Shown piece by piece: positions 22,473 to 32,603 of a stretch of 64,000 nt of DNA. The stretch comes from Mesodorylaimus sp. YZB2_4 (lineage: Eukaryota; Nematoda; Enoplea; Dorylaimida; Dorylaimidae). Positions within the stretch are counted from its first letter, which is position 1. Each line of letters begins with the position of its first letter. Under the pieces are notes generated by a model. The model saw only the letters and a program-made list of their open reading frames with translations, was not told the DNA's origin and searched no databases. The position numbers and the translations under genes were made by a program. The stretch is from NCBI GenBank assembly GCA_030248295.1, contig JASANH010001039.1, forward strand, positions 1,302,001 to 1,366,000, written 5' to 3'.

Positions 22473-25400
22473 ATGTGGCGAAGTTCGGGGAATATCATTC
22501 GTAAAGTGCCGGTGAGTTAATCTTTAGATATTTTTTCTGACAAGTTTATTGTATGTAGAGCAATAAGTGGGCTTTGGGGGATTCTTCGCAGCTGGCTTAA
22601 TTGGCGAAGGTTCTTGAAGATTTCCTATTTCTAGACATCCGTTGGTCGTAATATTTTGCAACAACCACATCGTTGCGCCAGCGGTGCATCGACTAGCGGA
22701 GGCGGGTATGAAAAATATTGGTGCCATGGTCCTGAATAAAGGAAAATCGTTTCCTTGATTTTAGTGCGGCGAAAGCCTTTTTATACACAACAGGAGCTCT
22801 AACCGTTGGGGCCGGGGGAACTGTTGGCTATGCATGGTATGATCCGGAATTTCGTCGAACTGTCGAAAAGAATGTTCCACAAACGAAAGACATGTTTCAA
22901 AAACTTTTGGGCGATCCAAGGGATTCTTCGAAACCGATGTAAGTCTTCTGAAAACCTCTAGTTTTGTATTTCAAGGTTTTTTCTCGCGACTTTTTTGAAT
23001 TAGTTTGGTTTTATATTACTCGGTAATCGTAATTTTTTAGAGTCGATCTATCCGGGGTAAAACAAATCGGTGATAAGGTGACTGCCATTATTCCCGCAAA
23101 GAAAGAGCAAAAAGTTGGTATTTTTCATTAAAGTCATACCGATCTGATAAAAATCTGTGCTTTTTCAGGACTCCGTGCCATCTACGGCCAAACCAGCTAT
23201 TCAGGAGTCGAAACCTGCGCCGGCTACTTCTAAAAAGGAGACATCGGACAAAGATGCCGCAGCAGCAATTCAACTGAAGAAAGAAGAGGAGGGTCGTAAA
23301 AAAGAAGCGGAATTACAAAAACGATTGAAGGAACGCGACGAAGAACTAGAAAACATTAAAAAGAGTGAGTCTTATTAGACTGGCATTAAAAAATATGCAG
23401 ACGTGCGAATATTATATTTTTTAGAATTGGAAGTGCAAATTCAATCTCTAACATCGAAAATGGAAAATGCAGCCCAAGCCGCTATCGATGCAAAATTGAA
23501 GGCGGCTGAATTGATTGAGCAACACACGAAACGTGTGAGAGAGGCTGTAGAAGTTGTAAAAGTAAGCGCAAAGTAGGTTTTTCTCCTCAATGATGAAGCT
23601 CTCACATGATTCAGGCTGATTCGAACGATCCGCTTTGGAAAGCAGCCAATGACGCTTACGATTCGATGAAGAAAGCGTTAAAATTGGTTGAAAGTTACGA
23701 ATCGGAAGCCCGTACTCAATTAGATCGTTTGCGTAAAAGTATCAATGAGGCCTTGGCGTCAAAGAATACGAGCGATCATCCAATTTTGACTAAAGCTTCC
23801 GACACTTTGAATCGTTGGAATTATCAGTTGGAACAAGCCGCCTCAAGGGTAAGAGGCTTGAAATTCGGATTTTATGGTCTTGTTTTTGGAAAATCACAGC
23901 CACACTGCCTCCTTCTGGCAGTCTAAGCCCTGGCTCACTAGGCATCTGTGCGATCGCTGGTTCGATTGCTGGCGTGATCAACCGTTCCTCGCGCTTTTTT
24001 TTGCTGATTAGTGTGCCAAAGAATGTGCTTTGATGTCGTCTTGAGACGCCATAGGAGTGGTTTTCACTCTGATTGTTTGCCTATGGGGCCATACAAATAC
24101 GACGTCGTACGGCATGGGGGGGGAGGTCGCCTGAAAAACGATCTTGTACGACAGGGGGGAGGGGGGGTCAGGCCAAATACGACGTCGTTTGTGCACTGGA
24201 GATTCCAAGGTCATGCTGCCGGCTGTACAGACTGCAAGCTGCTGATAGAAACAGTAAGCAGGTCCTGCAATTGGTCCCAAACCCACCCAGACCCGGTGGG
24301 TTTTTGATTGAGTTGGCGTTATGGAGATGGGTTTGGGTGGGCTAGTAAATTCCTAGGCTGGACTGGGCCAAAAAGCCAAACCCAGATAAACCCAACTTTT
24401 TCAAATCTCGGCAAATTACGGATACGTCTCCCGCGGATACAATTGAAACTACAAAATATTTTCAATGATTTATTCTAATGATGGAAGAATGCAAATTGTT
24501 CAATTAGGTTTTTGACATTTAATTTTGAAATATTAGATCGGAAGATATTTGCTAGCAAAGTTGGGTTGGGTTCGGGTTAGGTTGGATCAAATTTCAGATC
24601 CAATGCAGGACTTGGACGCTAACCCTCTACAGTATGATGGTCTTTGCCTGGAATTCACGAATGTACTTCAAAAGTTTTTATCTCGTCAGAAAACTATACA
24701 GGTGATCTCCAAAAGCCTTTTCTGAATTGGAGATCAAAGTAGGAATTTTAAATACGCTCGCTACTAATAAGGGAACATCGTCCGTCAAGTCGAACTTTAC
24801 AAAACCAAAAGTTGTCGTTTGTACCTAGGAGCAAAATAAAGCTCTGCGGAAAATATAGGCGTCTGACCGCTTGGTCAGCAGTGGTCACCGTTTGAAGTCC
24901 GCCGGATATTTAAACTCTTAAGTAGTGAGGAACCCGAAAATTGATAAAAAAACACGCAGGGTTCTTTCCAAACTGGATTTTTGAGTTTTTAGGCTTCGAG
25001 TTTAAGCTCGGATTTGGTGTTTTTCCTTAAAAAAGAGAAATTCAAAAATTTCGCAGCACTGTAGGCGCTGGCCAGTTAACCATACGCCTAATATTTTGCA
25101 CTGATCGTGAGCTTTTTTTTGCACCTGGGAACACATTGCAATATTTGGTTTTGCTAAGTTCGACTTGACGGCTGGCGATGTTTCAGTCGGTCGGTCTTGT
25201 TTCCTTGTTAGTTGATCAGTTTGAATTGCACTTGGGCAGTCTTAAGTTTTACCAAATCTAATATTAGAAGGCGAGGGTGATTTTGGGATTGGTTTATCAA
25301 AAATCTACTGAATGGGGGGTGCTGCCCATACGACGTAGTTTTAGGCCGTTTTAAGGGGGGTCTATGAAAAAACGATTTTGCACGACAGGGGGGGGGGGGG

Positions 25401-27563
25401 AGGGGGTTCAAAAAACCACATTTTCATACGACGTCGTACAGTATGTGTATGGCCCCTAGTGAGCAACAAAAGTACGCGTGACCATCAGAAGCAGATATAT
25501 CTACTGGACTAATACTCGGTTATTTTAGGTGAAACAAGCCCAAACAGAGCAGAAGATTACTAGCGAATTCAGGAAATTGATCGAGCAAGGACGAGAGCAG
25601 TTCGCTAATGAATTGAAATCCATTTTGCCTAATGTTGATATCCATGCTAAAGGTAAGATGCAGCATGTGGCCTTGGATAACGTGGGCAACATATGACTCA
25701 AATCTTTTGCCAAGGCAGACTTCAGGTATTTGACCACCATTGAAGTAGACGCATGCCTGACCTTTAAGTCCAGGGTGACCACCCCTCAGCATCGACCGAT
25801 CTGACCCTTAGCCTGGATCCCGATCCGGATCCGCTTCAAAAAATGGAAGATAGATGGGGATGACATGTTTGGCATTGCGTCCTCGCACACTTGCCAAGGC
25901 TCCTCGCTGTCACTCTCTGCTGTACCACTCCAAAGGAGATAGGAGAGATAAGCAGCACCGCAAGCGGGATTAAATACTGATTTGAGAAAAGAAACGGGAT
26001 TTTCTCGTTGAAGTTTGTCACATTCTATTATTTCCCTGCAGATGAATCGCGAAAAAGTTGACTTGCCGATCCAACCGATCAAGCAGTTGGACCAGGAACC
26101 GATCCGCCCCTTGCCCCTCGGATCGACGGATCAGTTTTGCTGGATCAATGGATCAGTCGATGCTACGGTGACCCCCCCCCCCCCATCTATAGGCCCCCAA
26201 CCCTACAATTGATAACGACATGGCTCCAATTCTGTGCGAAATGGAGGCTTGATTATTTCAGGGAACAAGCTAACAGAAGACGAGCTCAACGCATTGATTG
26301 CCCATGCTCACGTTCGCGTCGATCAACTGCGTCGTCAATTAGCAGAACAGCAATTACGCGAACAGCAGCACATCGATCAAGCATTGGAACGTCAAAAAGC
26401 TGAATTCGCGCGTTTGGGTGATGAGAAATTGGAAAAGGCATTGGCTAATCGCAGTAGCTCGGAAGAAGTTCAATTGCGTGTAAAATTACAAGAAGCAAAA
26501 GCAGAGTTTGAAGAAGAACTCACCAAACAAATGCGACGTCAAGCGGCTGCCCATAGTGAGCATTTGGAGGATGTGTTAGGAGCGCAGAAAGCTCAATTGG
26601 AATCGCAGTGCAAAAGAGAATTGGATGAAGCAGTAATCAAAGAAAGAAACGCGTTTAATAGGGAAATCGCTATTTCGATTGCGAGATTGCAAGCTATCGA
26701 GAACGCTTTGGAAGGTAAGTTTCATTTTTTTCTGTATGAACTCAAGGCGATTGTATGCAGTGTTTCAGGCCGCGCCGAGCAAGACAGTGAGAATCGTCGC
26801 GCCAAGGAGCTTTGGTTGGCTTGTCAACATTTGAAAAAAGCTGTTTTGCACGGGCGAGCAGAAGGACGCGATTATAATGCTCGTAGGAAGCCGTTATCGA
26901 AAGAGGTAGGTACTGATTTGTTTGTTCTTAGTGTTATGAGTTTCACAAGTTTTTTAGGTATCTGCTATAAAAGACGCAGGTGCAGCGGATCCGTTCGTGA
27001 AGACTTTAGTGAATACTATCACTAAGGAGGCGGTTGCAGATGGTGTCTACACGCAAGACGATTTGGTGGAACGATTTCAAAAAGTAGGGAAGCTTTTGTT
27101 GTTTTCATTTTTAAGTGATATAATGACATTTGTACTTTTCTTGTGCATCCAGGTGAAAAAAGTGTGTCGTCGTACGGCCTTGATTGGTGAAAATGGAGGA
27201 ACATTGTTCCAATATTTTCTCAGTTTGGTTCAATCGTTTTTCTTGTTCGATCGTGTGAAACCAGATCAGAAACAATTGGAAGAAATCGATCCCTCGAATA
27301 TTGATACTGTGGGCATTTTGTGGCGCGCTGCTCATTTAGTCGATCAATTGGATTTCGATTCTGCGATAAAGTAAGAAAACTTTGGCGCAGTAATGAGCAA
27401 AATGAATAAATTTTTTTTTAGAATTATGTTATTATTAAAAGGCGAACCAGCACGTTTGGCATCGGATTGGATTCGAGATGCGCGTTTACATTTAGAAACT
27501 CGTCGAACAGCGGAATTATTGTTAGCTCACGCTTCGGCAGTGTCTATGAGAACGATTTATTAG
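22473..27563 (+). CDS. IMMT: MICOS complex subunit MIC60 (mitofilin)
   Basis: Thirteen exons join in phase: 22473-22511, 22635-22705, 22765-22938, 23041-23113, 23169-23364, 23425-23561, 23615-23848, 25529-25652, 26262-26714, 26769-26905, 26958-27083, 27153-27370 and 27422-27563. The product has 707 residues, against about 750 in vertebrates. It starts with a basic, Ser-rich presequence, then one membrane span (AFLYTTGALTVGAGGTVGYA, about residues 39-58), a charged linker, long coiled coils (about residues 110-480), and the C-terminal mitofilin domain with its conserved short helices and an ending near SVSMRTIY. MIC60 holds crista junctions in the inner mitochondrial membrane. Ten of the twelve introns are 51-123 bases. 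Introns 7 (1680 bases) and 8 (609 bases) are the exceptions and contain transposable elements. Confidence 0.94.
24259..24617. repeat. GGGTT-rich foldback repeat, IMMT intron 7
   Basis: The left arm starts AGGTCCTGCAATTGG and runs into AAACCCACCCAGACCC. The right arm has GGGTTGGGTTCGGGTTAGG and ends CCAATGCAGGACTTGG, the complement of the left end. It is related in style to the arms at 17.1 and 18.5 kb. Confidence 0.55.
24773..25180. mobile_element. GGGAACATCG inverted-repeat element, copy 1 (IMMT intron 7)
   Basis: The element begins GGGAACATCGTCCGTCAAGT and ends ACTTGACGGCTGGCGATGTT. The interior shows a further inverted pair around GGCGTCTGACC and GCTGGCCAGTT, and no coding capacity. A second copy with the same plan and much shared sequence is at 41248-41684. 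Confidence 0.65.
25787..26166. mobile_element. GATC-rich inverted-repeat element, IMMT intron 8
   Basis: The left end reads GCATCGACCGATCTGACCC and the right end ends GATCAGTCGATGC, its complement. GGATCC/GATC motifs are dense near both ends. It accounts for most of the 609-base intron 8. Confidence 0.5.
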
Positions 27564-28875
27564 AGATAATCCTGGTATTTGATGGTGAAGACTTTAGACC
27601 GTTTGACATGGAAGATAGGAAGAAATGCATTGGCTGTTTAAAGATAGCATGTTTGTGAGGCGAAATGGTCTACAGTAGTTCCTTTTTTGTTTTTGAATGC
27701 CAATGTGTTTAGGTAGATTGCGTTGAATTAATTGAAAGTCGGTTTAAAAATATTTTGTTGAAGCAGGTTTCAATCTACTGAAAACATGCTGATATAAGAA
27801 CTCTGCAGAAATGCGAAGTGTTTAGTGCTGCCTTGCGCAAATGTGCTTTGATGGCACTGCTAGCAGCGACAAGTTCATTATAGTCGAGTCCACTTATCAC
27901 ACCGGATAATGTCACACTCCGGTCATTATCACAGGTTGTCCCGAATTTTTTCCCTATACTTAGTGGGTGTTTTGAGTTCGCTTATTATCACACTGACTGT
28001 GGCCCAGTCCGCTTACTGTCACACAAATTTCTTGGCGGAGAAGGATAAGTTTTATAAAAGCGTCACATTTGTAGTCTTGACAGTTTAAAAAAAGCACAAA
28101 ATCGTCGAAAACTGATTTCTCGCGAGAAAACGCCCACAGTACGCATGGCACCTTTATGCTTTGGCTTTGATTTGACTAATCCTCATAAGCTTAAATTTCC
28201 TTGATCACAGAAGCTGCCTCAGAAGCGCTGCCTCCTTCGTAGGGTTAGGAGTTACGAAAATGGTCCGAAATAGCGATAAAACTCATAAAAGTCAAGTTTT
28301 GGCCATTGTAATTACATACTTTGGTTTAAGTCTCAGTCCAGTCCCGCGTTAGGTTAAAGCTTTCTCTAAACATTGTTTTATAACTGAATGCAAATGCAAC
28401 CAAAGGCTCTATGAAACAAACATATTCCAGAAATTAGCTCTCATGCAAGCCATACATTATCATATATCGCGTCTAGTGCCCCGCTTTCTGGTGCCTGCGG
28501 TTTTGTGCCTTTGATATTATCCAGTCATGATTGCCATGTCGATCGATTGTATGCACAAATCGATGACATTAGCTGATTAGCTAGGAAGTCATAAGCATGC
28601 TTTTATGTTGCTTCAAACTTCAGTATGGACTCGAAAAAACAAATCAAAGCGCGCATGTATCTAAACCAGTCCATTATTATTGCCCACCTGCCAAGTCACA
28701 CAGATCCCGACCAACACAAAAAGCATAAGAGGCATCTAAATATTTTCGTGACAAAAATGTGAGTCGTTTGAACCCACTACTAGAATGTCCTGGCTACCAT
28801 TAATGCCATTATGTATTTTAAAATATTGAACAAAACCTATCACACCAGTGAAATCTTCTATATAGTTTGCGTCCC
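27564..28875. other. intergenic, no gene recognised
   Basis: Around 27885-28025 short phrases such as CTTATCACACCGG, CATTATCACAGG and CTTATTATCACAC recur, possibly a decayed DNA transposon end. Otherwise I see nothing coding. The convergent 3' ends of IMMT and gene A face each other here. Confidence 0.45.
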
Positions 28876-30252
28876 TCAAGCGGTATTAGTTTTAGTCGTT
28901 GTTGCGCCATCTGAAGTTGTTGCTGTGCCACTCGAGCTCCCCGCTGTGCTACCTGAACTCGTTGCTGTGCCTCCTGAACTCGTCGCTGTGCCACTCGAGC
29001 TCGTTGCTGTGCCATCTGGACTCCCCGCTGTGCTACCTGAACTCGTTGCTGTGCCTCCTGAACTCGTCGCTGTGCCACTCGAGCTCGTTGCTGTGCCATC
29101 TGGACTCCCCGCTGTGCTACCTGAACTCGTTGCTGTGCCTCCTGAACTCGTCGCTGTGCCACTCGAGCTCGTTGCTGTGCCATCTGGACTCCCCGCTGTG
29201 CTACCTGAACTCGTTGCTGTGCCTCCTGAACTCGTTGCTGTGCCACTCGAGCTCGTTGCTGTGCCATCTGGACTCCCCGCTGTGCCGCCTGAACTCGTCG
29301 CTGTGCCGCCTGAACTCGTCGCTGCGCCGCCTGAACTCGTCGCTGAGCCAGCTGAATTCGTCGCTGTGCCGCCTGAACTCGTCGCTGTGCCTCCTGAACT
29401 CGTTGCTGAGCCATCTGATTGTGAGCTCGTTACTGTTCCATCTGAGCTCGTTGCTGTGCCACCTGAACTTCGTGCACCTCCCGCTGCAGTCGTTGCGCCT
29501 CCCGCTGCTATTATCGCTGCTGCACACGGCAGGCTGGAAATAATGCTGTCGAAACCGCTCTCCACTTCAGCCCAAGTCGATGTGCCTGTGTTATATGGCC
29601 TAAAAAAGCTGTCATTACTATAAAAAAGGGTGAGACCTATTCTATCTTACTGGGGTGCTCGTGTTCCAGGTTCAGCTTTATAAGTACATTTGCATGACAT
29701 TTCTAAATCTGCAGCTGTTTTACCACCATTGAGTCTCTTTAAATTTGTACACTTTATCTCCTTGACTGAAACTCCATCTTCGTTTTGCACTGGAGCATAG
29801 CATTTTGCAAACCAAAACACTTTCGCTGCTGGTATGTCCTTGCTAAACACGCCATTGCCTCTGAATTTGACATCTTTAGCTAAAATGAGTGAAATTATTG
29901 GAACATCTTAAAGCACAATTCCGAAGAAAGTTGGAAAAAGTTTTTGCTCGGTAGTTGTCTACTTACTTATCTCGCTTATTTCTCTCCTGCAAGCTATCGC
30001 CTTTTCGTTCATTCCTTTTGCATACTCTTTCCATTCTGTTGCTGTAAGAAAAACAATAACCCGTATTATAGCGTTTCACAGGTTTAAAATCTTGGTCTGG
30101 AGAGAATCTTGTCATATCAAAATGCACATGACAAGGTTACATGGATTTGCCAAAAAATTCCTACTTTGAAAATATGGTGCGCATCCAATAGCTTCTTCAG
30201 TAATAATCAATAATATAATCAGAGCTAGAAGCTGACAGTAACTAACAGCCAT
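28876..30252 (-). CDS. secreted Cys-module and Ser/Thr-repeat protein, paralogue A
   Basis: Exons (minus) 30252-30165, 30041-29967, 29879-29651 and 29599-28876 join with phases 1, 1 and 2 to give 371 residues. Exon 1 is a signal peptide ending near AIGCAPYF. Exon 2 (75 bases) codes a helical TTEWKEYAKGMNEKAIAC segment. Exon 3 codes the cysteine domain with FRGNGV, FAKC and LEMSCKCTY. Exon 4 opens with PYNTGTSTWAEV and LPC, then about 210 residues of Gly/Ser/Thr-rich repeats (GTATSSGGTATSS type) to a stop. The spacer should be heavily O-glycosylated, mucin-like. Two cysteines present in paralogues B to E are replaced (GNGVF, VFWFAKC). It has only one cysteine module. A TATA-like run lies at 30301-30311. 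I do not recognise the family, so function is unknown. Confidence 0.82.
28919..29480 (-). repeat. 84-base coding tandem repeat in gene A
   Basis: Near-identical 84-base units start at about 29012, 29096, 29180 and 29264 on the plus coordinates, each coding 28 residues (GTATSSGSTAGSPDGTATSS type plus SGTATSSG). Sub-units of about 27 bases sit within each. The units differ by only a few bases, which implies recent expansion or gene conversion. The periodicity keeps several frames open on both strands, which are not genes. Confidence 0.9.
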
Positions 30253-30300
30253 GCTGTTTGCTAGGGCTTTTTGGGCAGAATATTCGGACAACACATTCCG

Positions 30301-30311
30301 CGTATATATAG
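30301..30311 (-). promoter_or_regulatory. TATA-like box upstream of gene A
   Basis: On the minus strand the sequence CTATATATACG lies about 50 bases before the gene A start codon, a plausible core promoter position given a short leader. Confidence 0.5.
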
Positions 30312-31399
30312 CTCTCTTTCGAAAGACTGCAATGAATATTGTTCAGATCGGATAACTTGAATTCTATTCCTTTCATAGAATTAACACTCGTTTTAGCGGC
30401 ATGCATATTTTCCAGTAACCATTAACTCATACATTATGTTGGGCACTACCTTTAGATACAGCATAATTAAGAGCCTAAAAATCTGCCCTAAAATTTAGCC
30501 CTTTGACAAGCGTGTGTGAAAATGGTATGCACAAACTCCACATATGGATTTCACCCACACTAATGTTTTCACATTCTGAAAAGTACGATATTGTGCTTTG
30601 CTCTCCTGGCCAGAGGTGGAATTTCTTTATTCCTAAGCAAACATGGGGCACTGTATTTTTACAGAAACCAGTTTTTCTGTGCGTGAAGCTGAAAAATCTG
30701 AACGGTTGTAAGACACAAAAAATATACAAATGTTTTTTTATATCTTGCGTTTCAGAAAGCTGTACAGGTACTGTATTTTGTGTCACGCTACTGAATGTTG
30801 TTTTACAACGATGCGTCACAGATATGGCATTGTAAGAAGCGTGATTGCAAAGATCACATGATATGATGAGTAGCCTCGTGACTAAAGCTTCGCAAATGCG
30901 ATTGAATAAAGACAGTTGCTTGGTGCCATGAGTAATAACAGTGTGATAGCACTGATAATTTCAGTTGGAAAAATGTTTTCCATTTTTCACATCAGGTGAG
31001 CATGATAGCAAAAAATATAGGCTTGAGATACGTAGATTGGAGTGATATTTCAATCCCTCTCATTGTCAGTGTGATATAGGATAGCATAATTGCATTTGGT
31101 GTGTAACAACAGTATTGCGTGGGCTCAAGAATTATACTGTAAGGCATTTCATCGAAAGAATTGCAGTCAAGAAAACTGTAATTCTTAATCATATAACGCA
31201 GTCTTTATCAGCAGGACAAGTGAGCAACCCACGAATAGAAATCAAATCCAAACAAGACAGACTTTCACTTCGCAGACCCTCGCTCCTTGCCTTCGCTTCT
31301 TGATTCGTCATTGCTTGCACTGGCTAGCTCTTCACTGCGCAGGTCAGGAATTTTGCTGCTAGGAGAACTTTCATACTTCATATTTTATATTTTATATTT
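30312..31399. other. intergenic, no gene recognised
   Basis: Frames at 30475-30835 on both strands have no domain or splice support. Nothing else is identified between gene A and the LINE remains. Confidence 0.45.
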
Positions 31400-31800
31400 T
31401 ATTTGTACTCAAGCACTAAAGGCGCACTCAGAAAGTATGAAACACAAAAATACGACATCCGAAAGCACATTACTTAAAAACCAGCCGAGATAAGCCTTGT
31501 CGAAAAACCTTCCAGTCAGATAGAGCCACTTTCTCAGGCAACTGATTCCATAAAGAAACTGTCGAAAAAATAAAACTTTGTTTAAAACCATGGTAAAAAT
31601 ACATCGGGATAATTAAATGATGGGCTTCAGATGTCCTAGTGATCGAACGCAGTTCAGATCGATGCAAAAAAACGGATGTTTCTGAGTCCCGAAGTCATTA
31701 TTTCCATGATGGCCATGATAGAATTTGAAAAACTTGGTTCTTGGTTACTCGGTTCTTCGCTACACGCTGTAAACATGGCACGGAGATCACGATAGGTGAG
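31400..31800 (-). pseudogene. LINE ORF2 C-terminus, older copy
   Basis: On the minus strand a frame contains the typical end of a non-LTR retrotransposon ORF2 (SIFSTVSLWNQLPEKVALSD and a following Phe-Arg-rich helix). Upstream, LTYRDLRAMF and FFKFYHGHHGN resemble the matching region of related LINEs in a shifted frame. It seems to be a different copy from the twin-primed LINE next to it. Confidence 0.6.
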
Positions 31801-31849
31801 CGTTTCGAATTTTACTGAGCATAAACAGACGCAACGTTGCGCAAAAAAA

Positions 31850-32603
31850 TCATCGTAATCATTATGCTATGCTCTTTACTCTCTTGCCAAACACTTATTA
31901 GTGCACTCAAACGGCAGAGGACATGTGAAGAAAGAACAATAAAAGGAACTAAATATCTAGCGAATCACCTGAGAAACATGACGTCTAAACGCATCGGATG
32001 AACCAGAAGCAATATCTCTGGGTATCTTGTCAGTGTTCCAAAAAATCTTTAAAACAGAATATTCAAAACAATGCGCTTATGTGCTCTTGAAGACAACCGG
32101 ACTTTCGAGGAGTGCTCTTTGTTTAATCGCTCTCTAAAGCGTCTCCCTGAGTCCGATGTGTGGATAAAGCGATTATTTGGATAGCAAGCATGACCGTGGT
32201 AATACTTGTAGATAGAACTGAATTACCTTCAGCTGGTTACGGCGTGCCTCCAACGTAGAAAATCCAATTCTGCCATAGCCTCTTCATAAGGCTTGCTCCA
32301 GTCGTTAAGAATTGATCGAGCAGCAAGCTTTTGTACACTTTCAAGATCTTGGATTAGATTAGAATGGATTGGTGACCAAGCGCAGAATCCATATTCGAGC
32401 TTCGGAAGGACACACTGCGTGTAGACCACTTTCAGAATTTTACGTGCGAACTTCCCAAACTTTCTTCTGAACGCCCCGATCATCCTTCTGGCTGAGTTTG
32501 CAACTTCGTGACAATGCTCTGCGACTTTTTTTGGTGTGAGCCACAATAATTTGGAAACGCTTGCACTCCAAACTGATTCTGGTGCATCTTCCTTCATCTT
32601 CAT
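31850..32603 (-). pseudogene. LINE ORF2 3' part and 3' UTR (forward half of a twin-primed insertion)
   Basis: The minus strand codes ARRMIGAFRRKFGKFARKIL, then VYTQCVLPKLEYGFCAWSP, the thumb/C-terminal region of a CR1/Jockey-type reverse transcriptase. After frameshifts it ends with IPRDIASGSSDAFRRHVSQV. A 3' UTR follows with GAGTGCACTAATAAGTGTTT, which resembles the tails of the S-family SINEs. It abuts the oppositely oriented 5' half at 32603/32604. Confidence 0.75.

Larger units (their letters stand above)
24085..25456. mobile_element. inverted-repeat element with GGGGCCATACA and TACGACGTCGTA termini, in IMMT intron 7
   Basis: The left end reads GGGGCCATACAAATACGACG and the right end, on the minus strand, reads GGGGCCATACACATACTGTA. 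Both then contain ACGACGTCGTA and G-rich tracts. The flanking bases are TAT and TAG. Two further repeats lie inside it (24259-24617 and 24773-25180), so it is either a composite or was a landing site. The ends resemble those of the element at 6473-8083. Confidence 0.6.

Noticed and set aside
24011..24345. Overlapping frames in mitofilin intron 7
   Set aside because: They run across G-rich inverted-repeat element ends and contain no domain; the mitofilin frame skips this region cleanly.
28919..29300. CRISPR-like regular repeats
   Set aside because: The units are contiguous coding tandem repeats without unique spacers, in a eukaryotic gene.
28811..29623. Long open frames on the plus strand and in other minus frames across 28.8-29.6 kb
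   Set aside because: They are by-products of an 84-base tandem repeat whose length is a multiple of three. Only the minus-strand frame joined to the signal peptide and Cys exons makes a gene.
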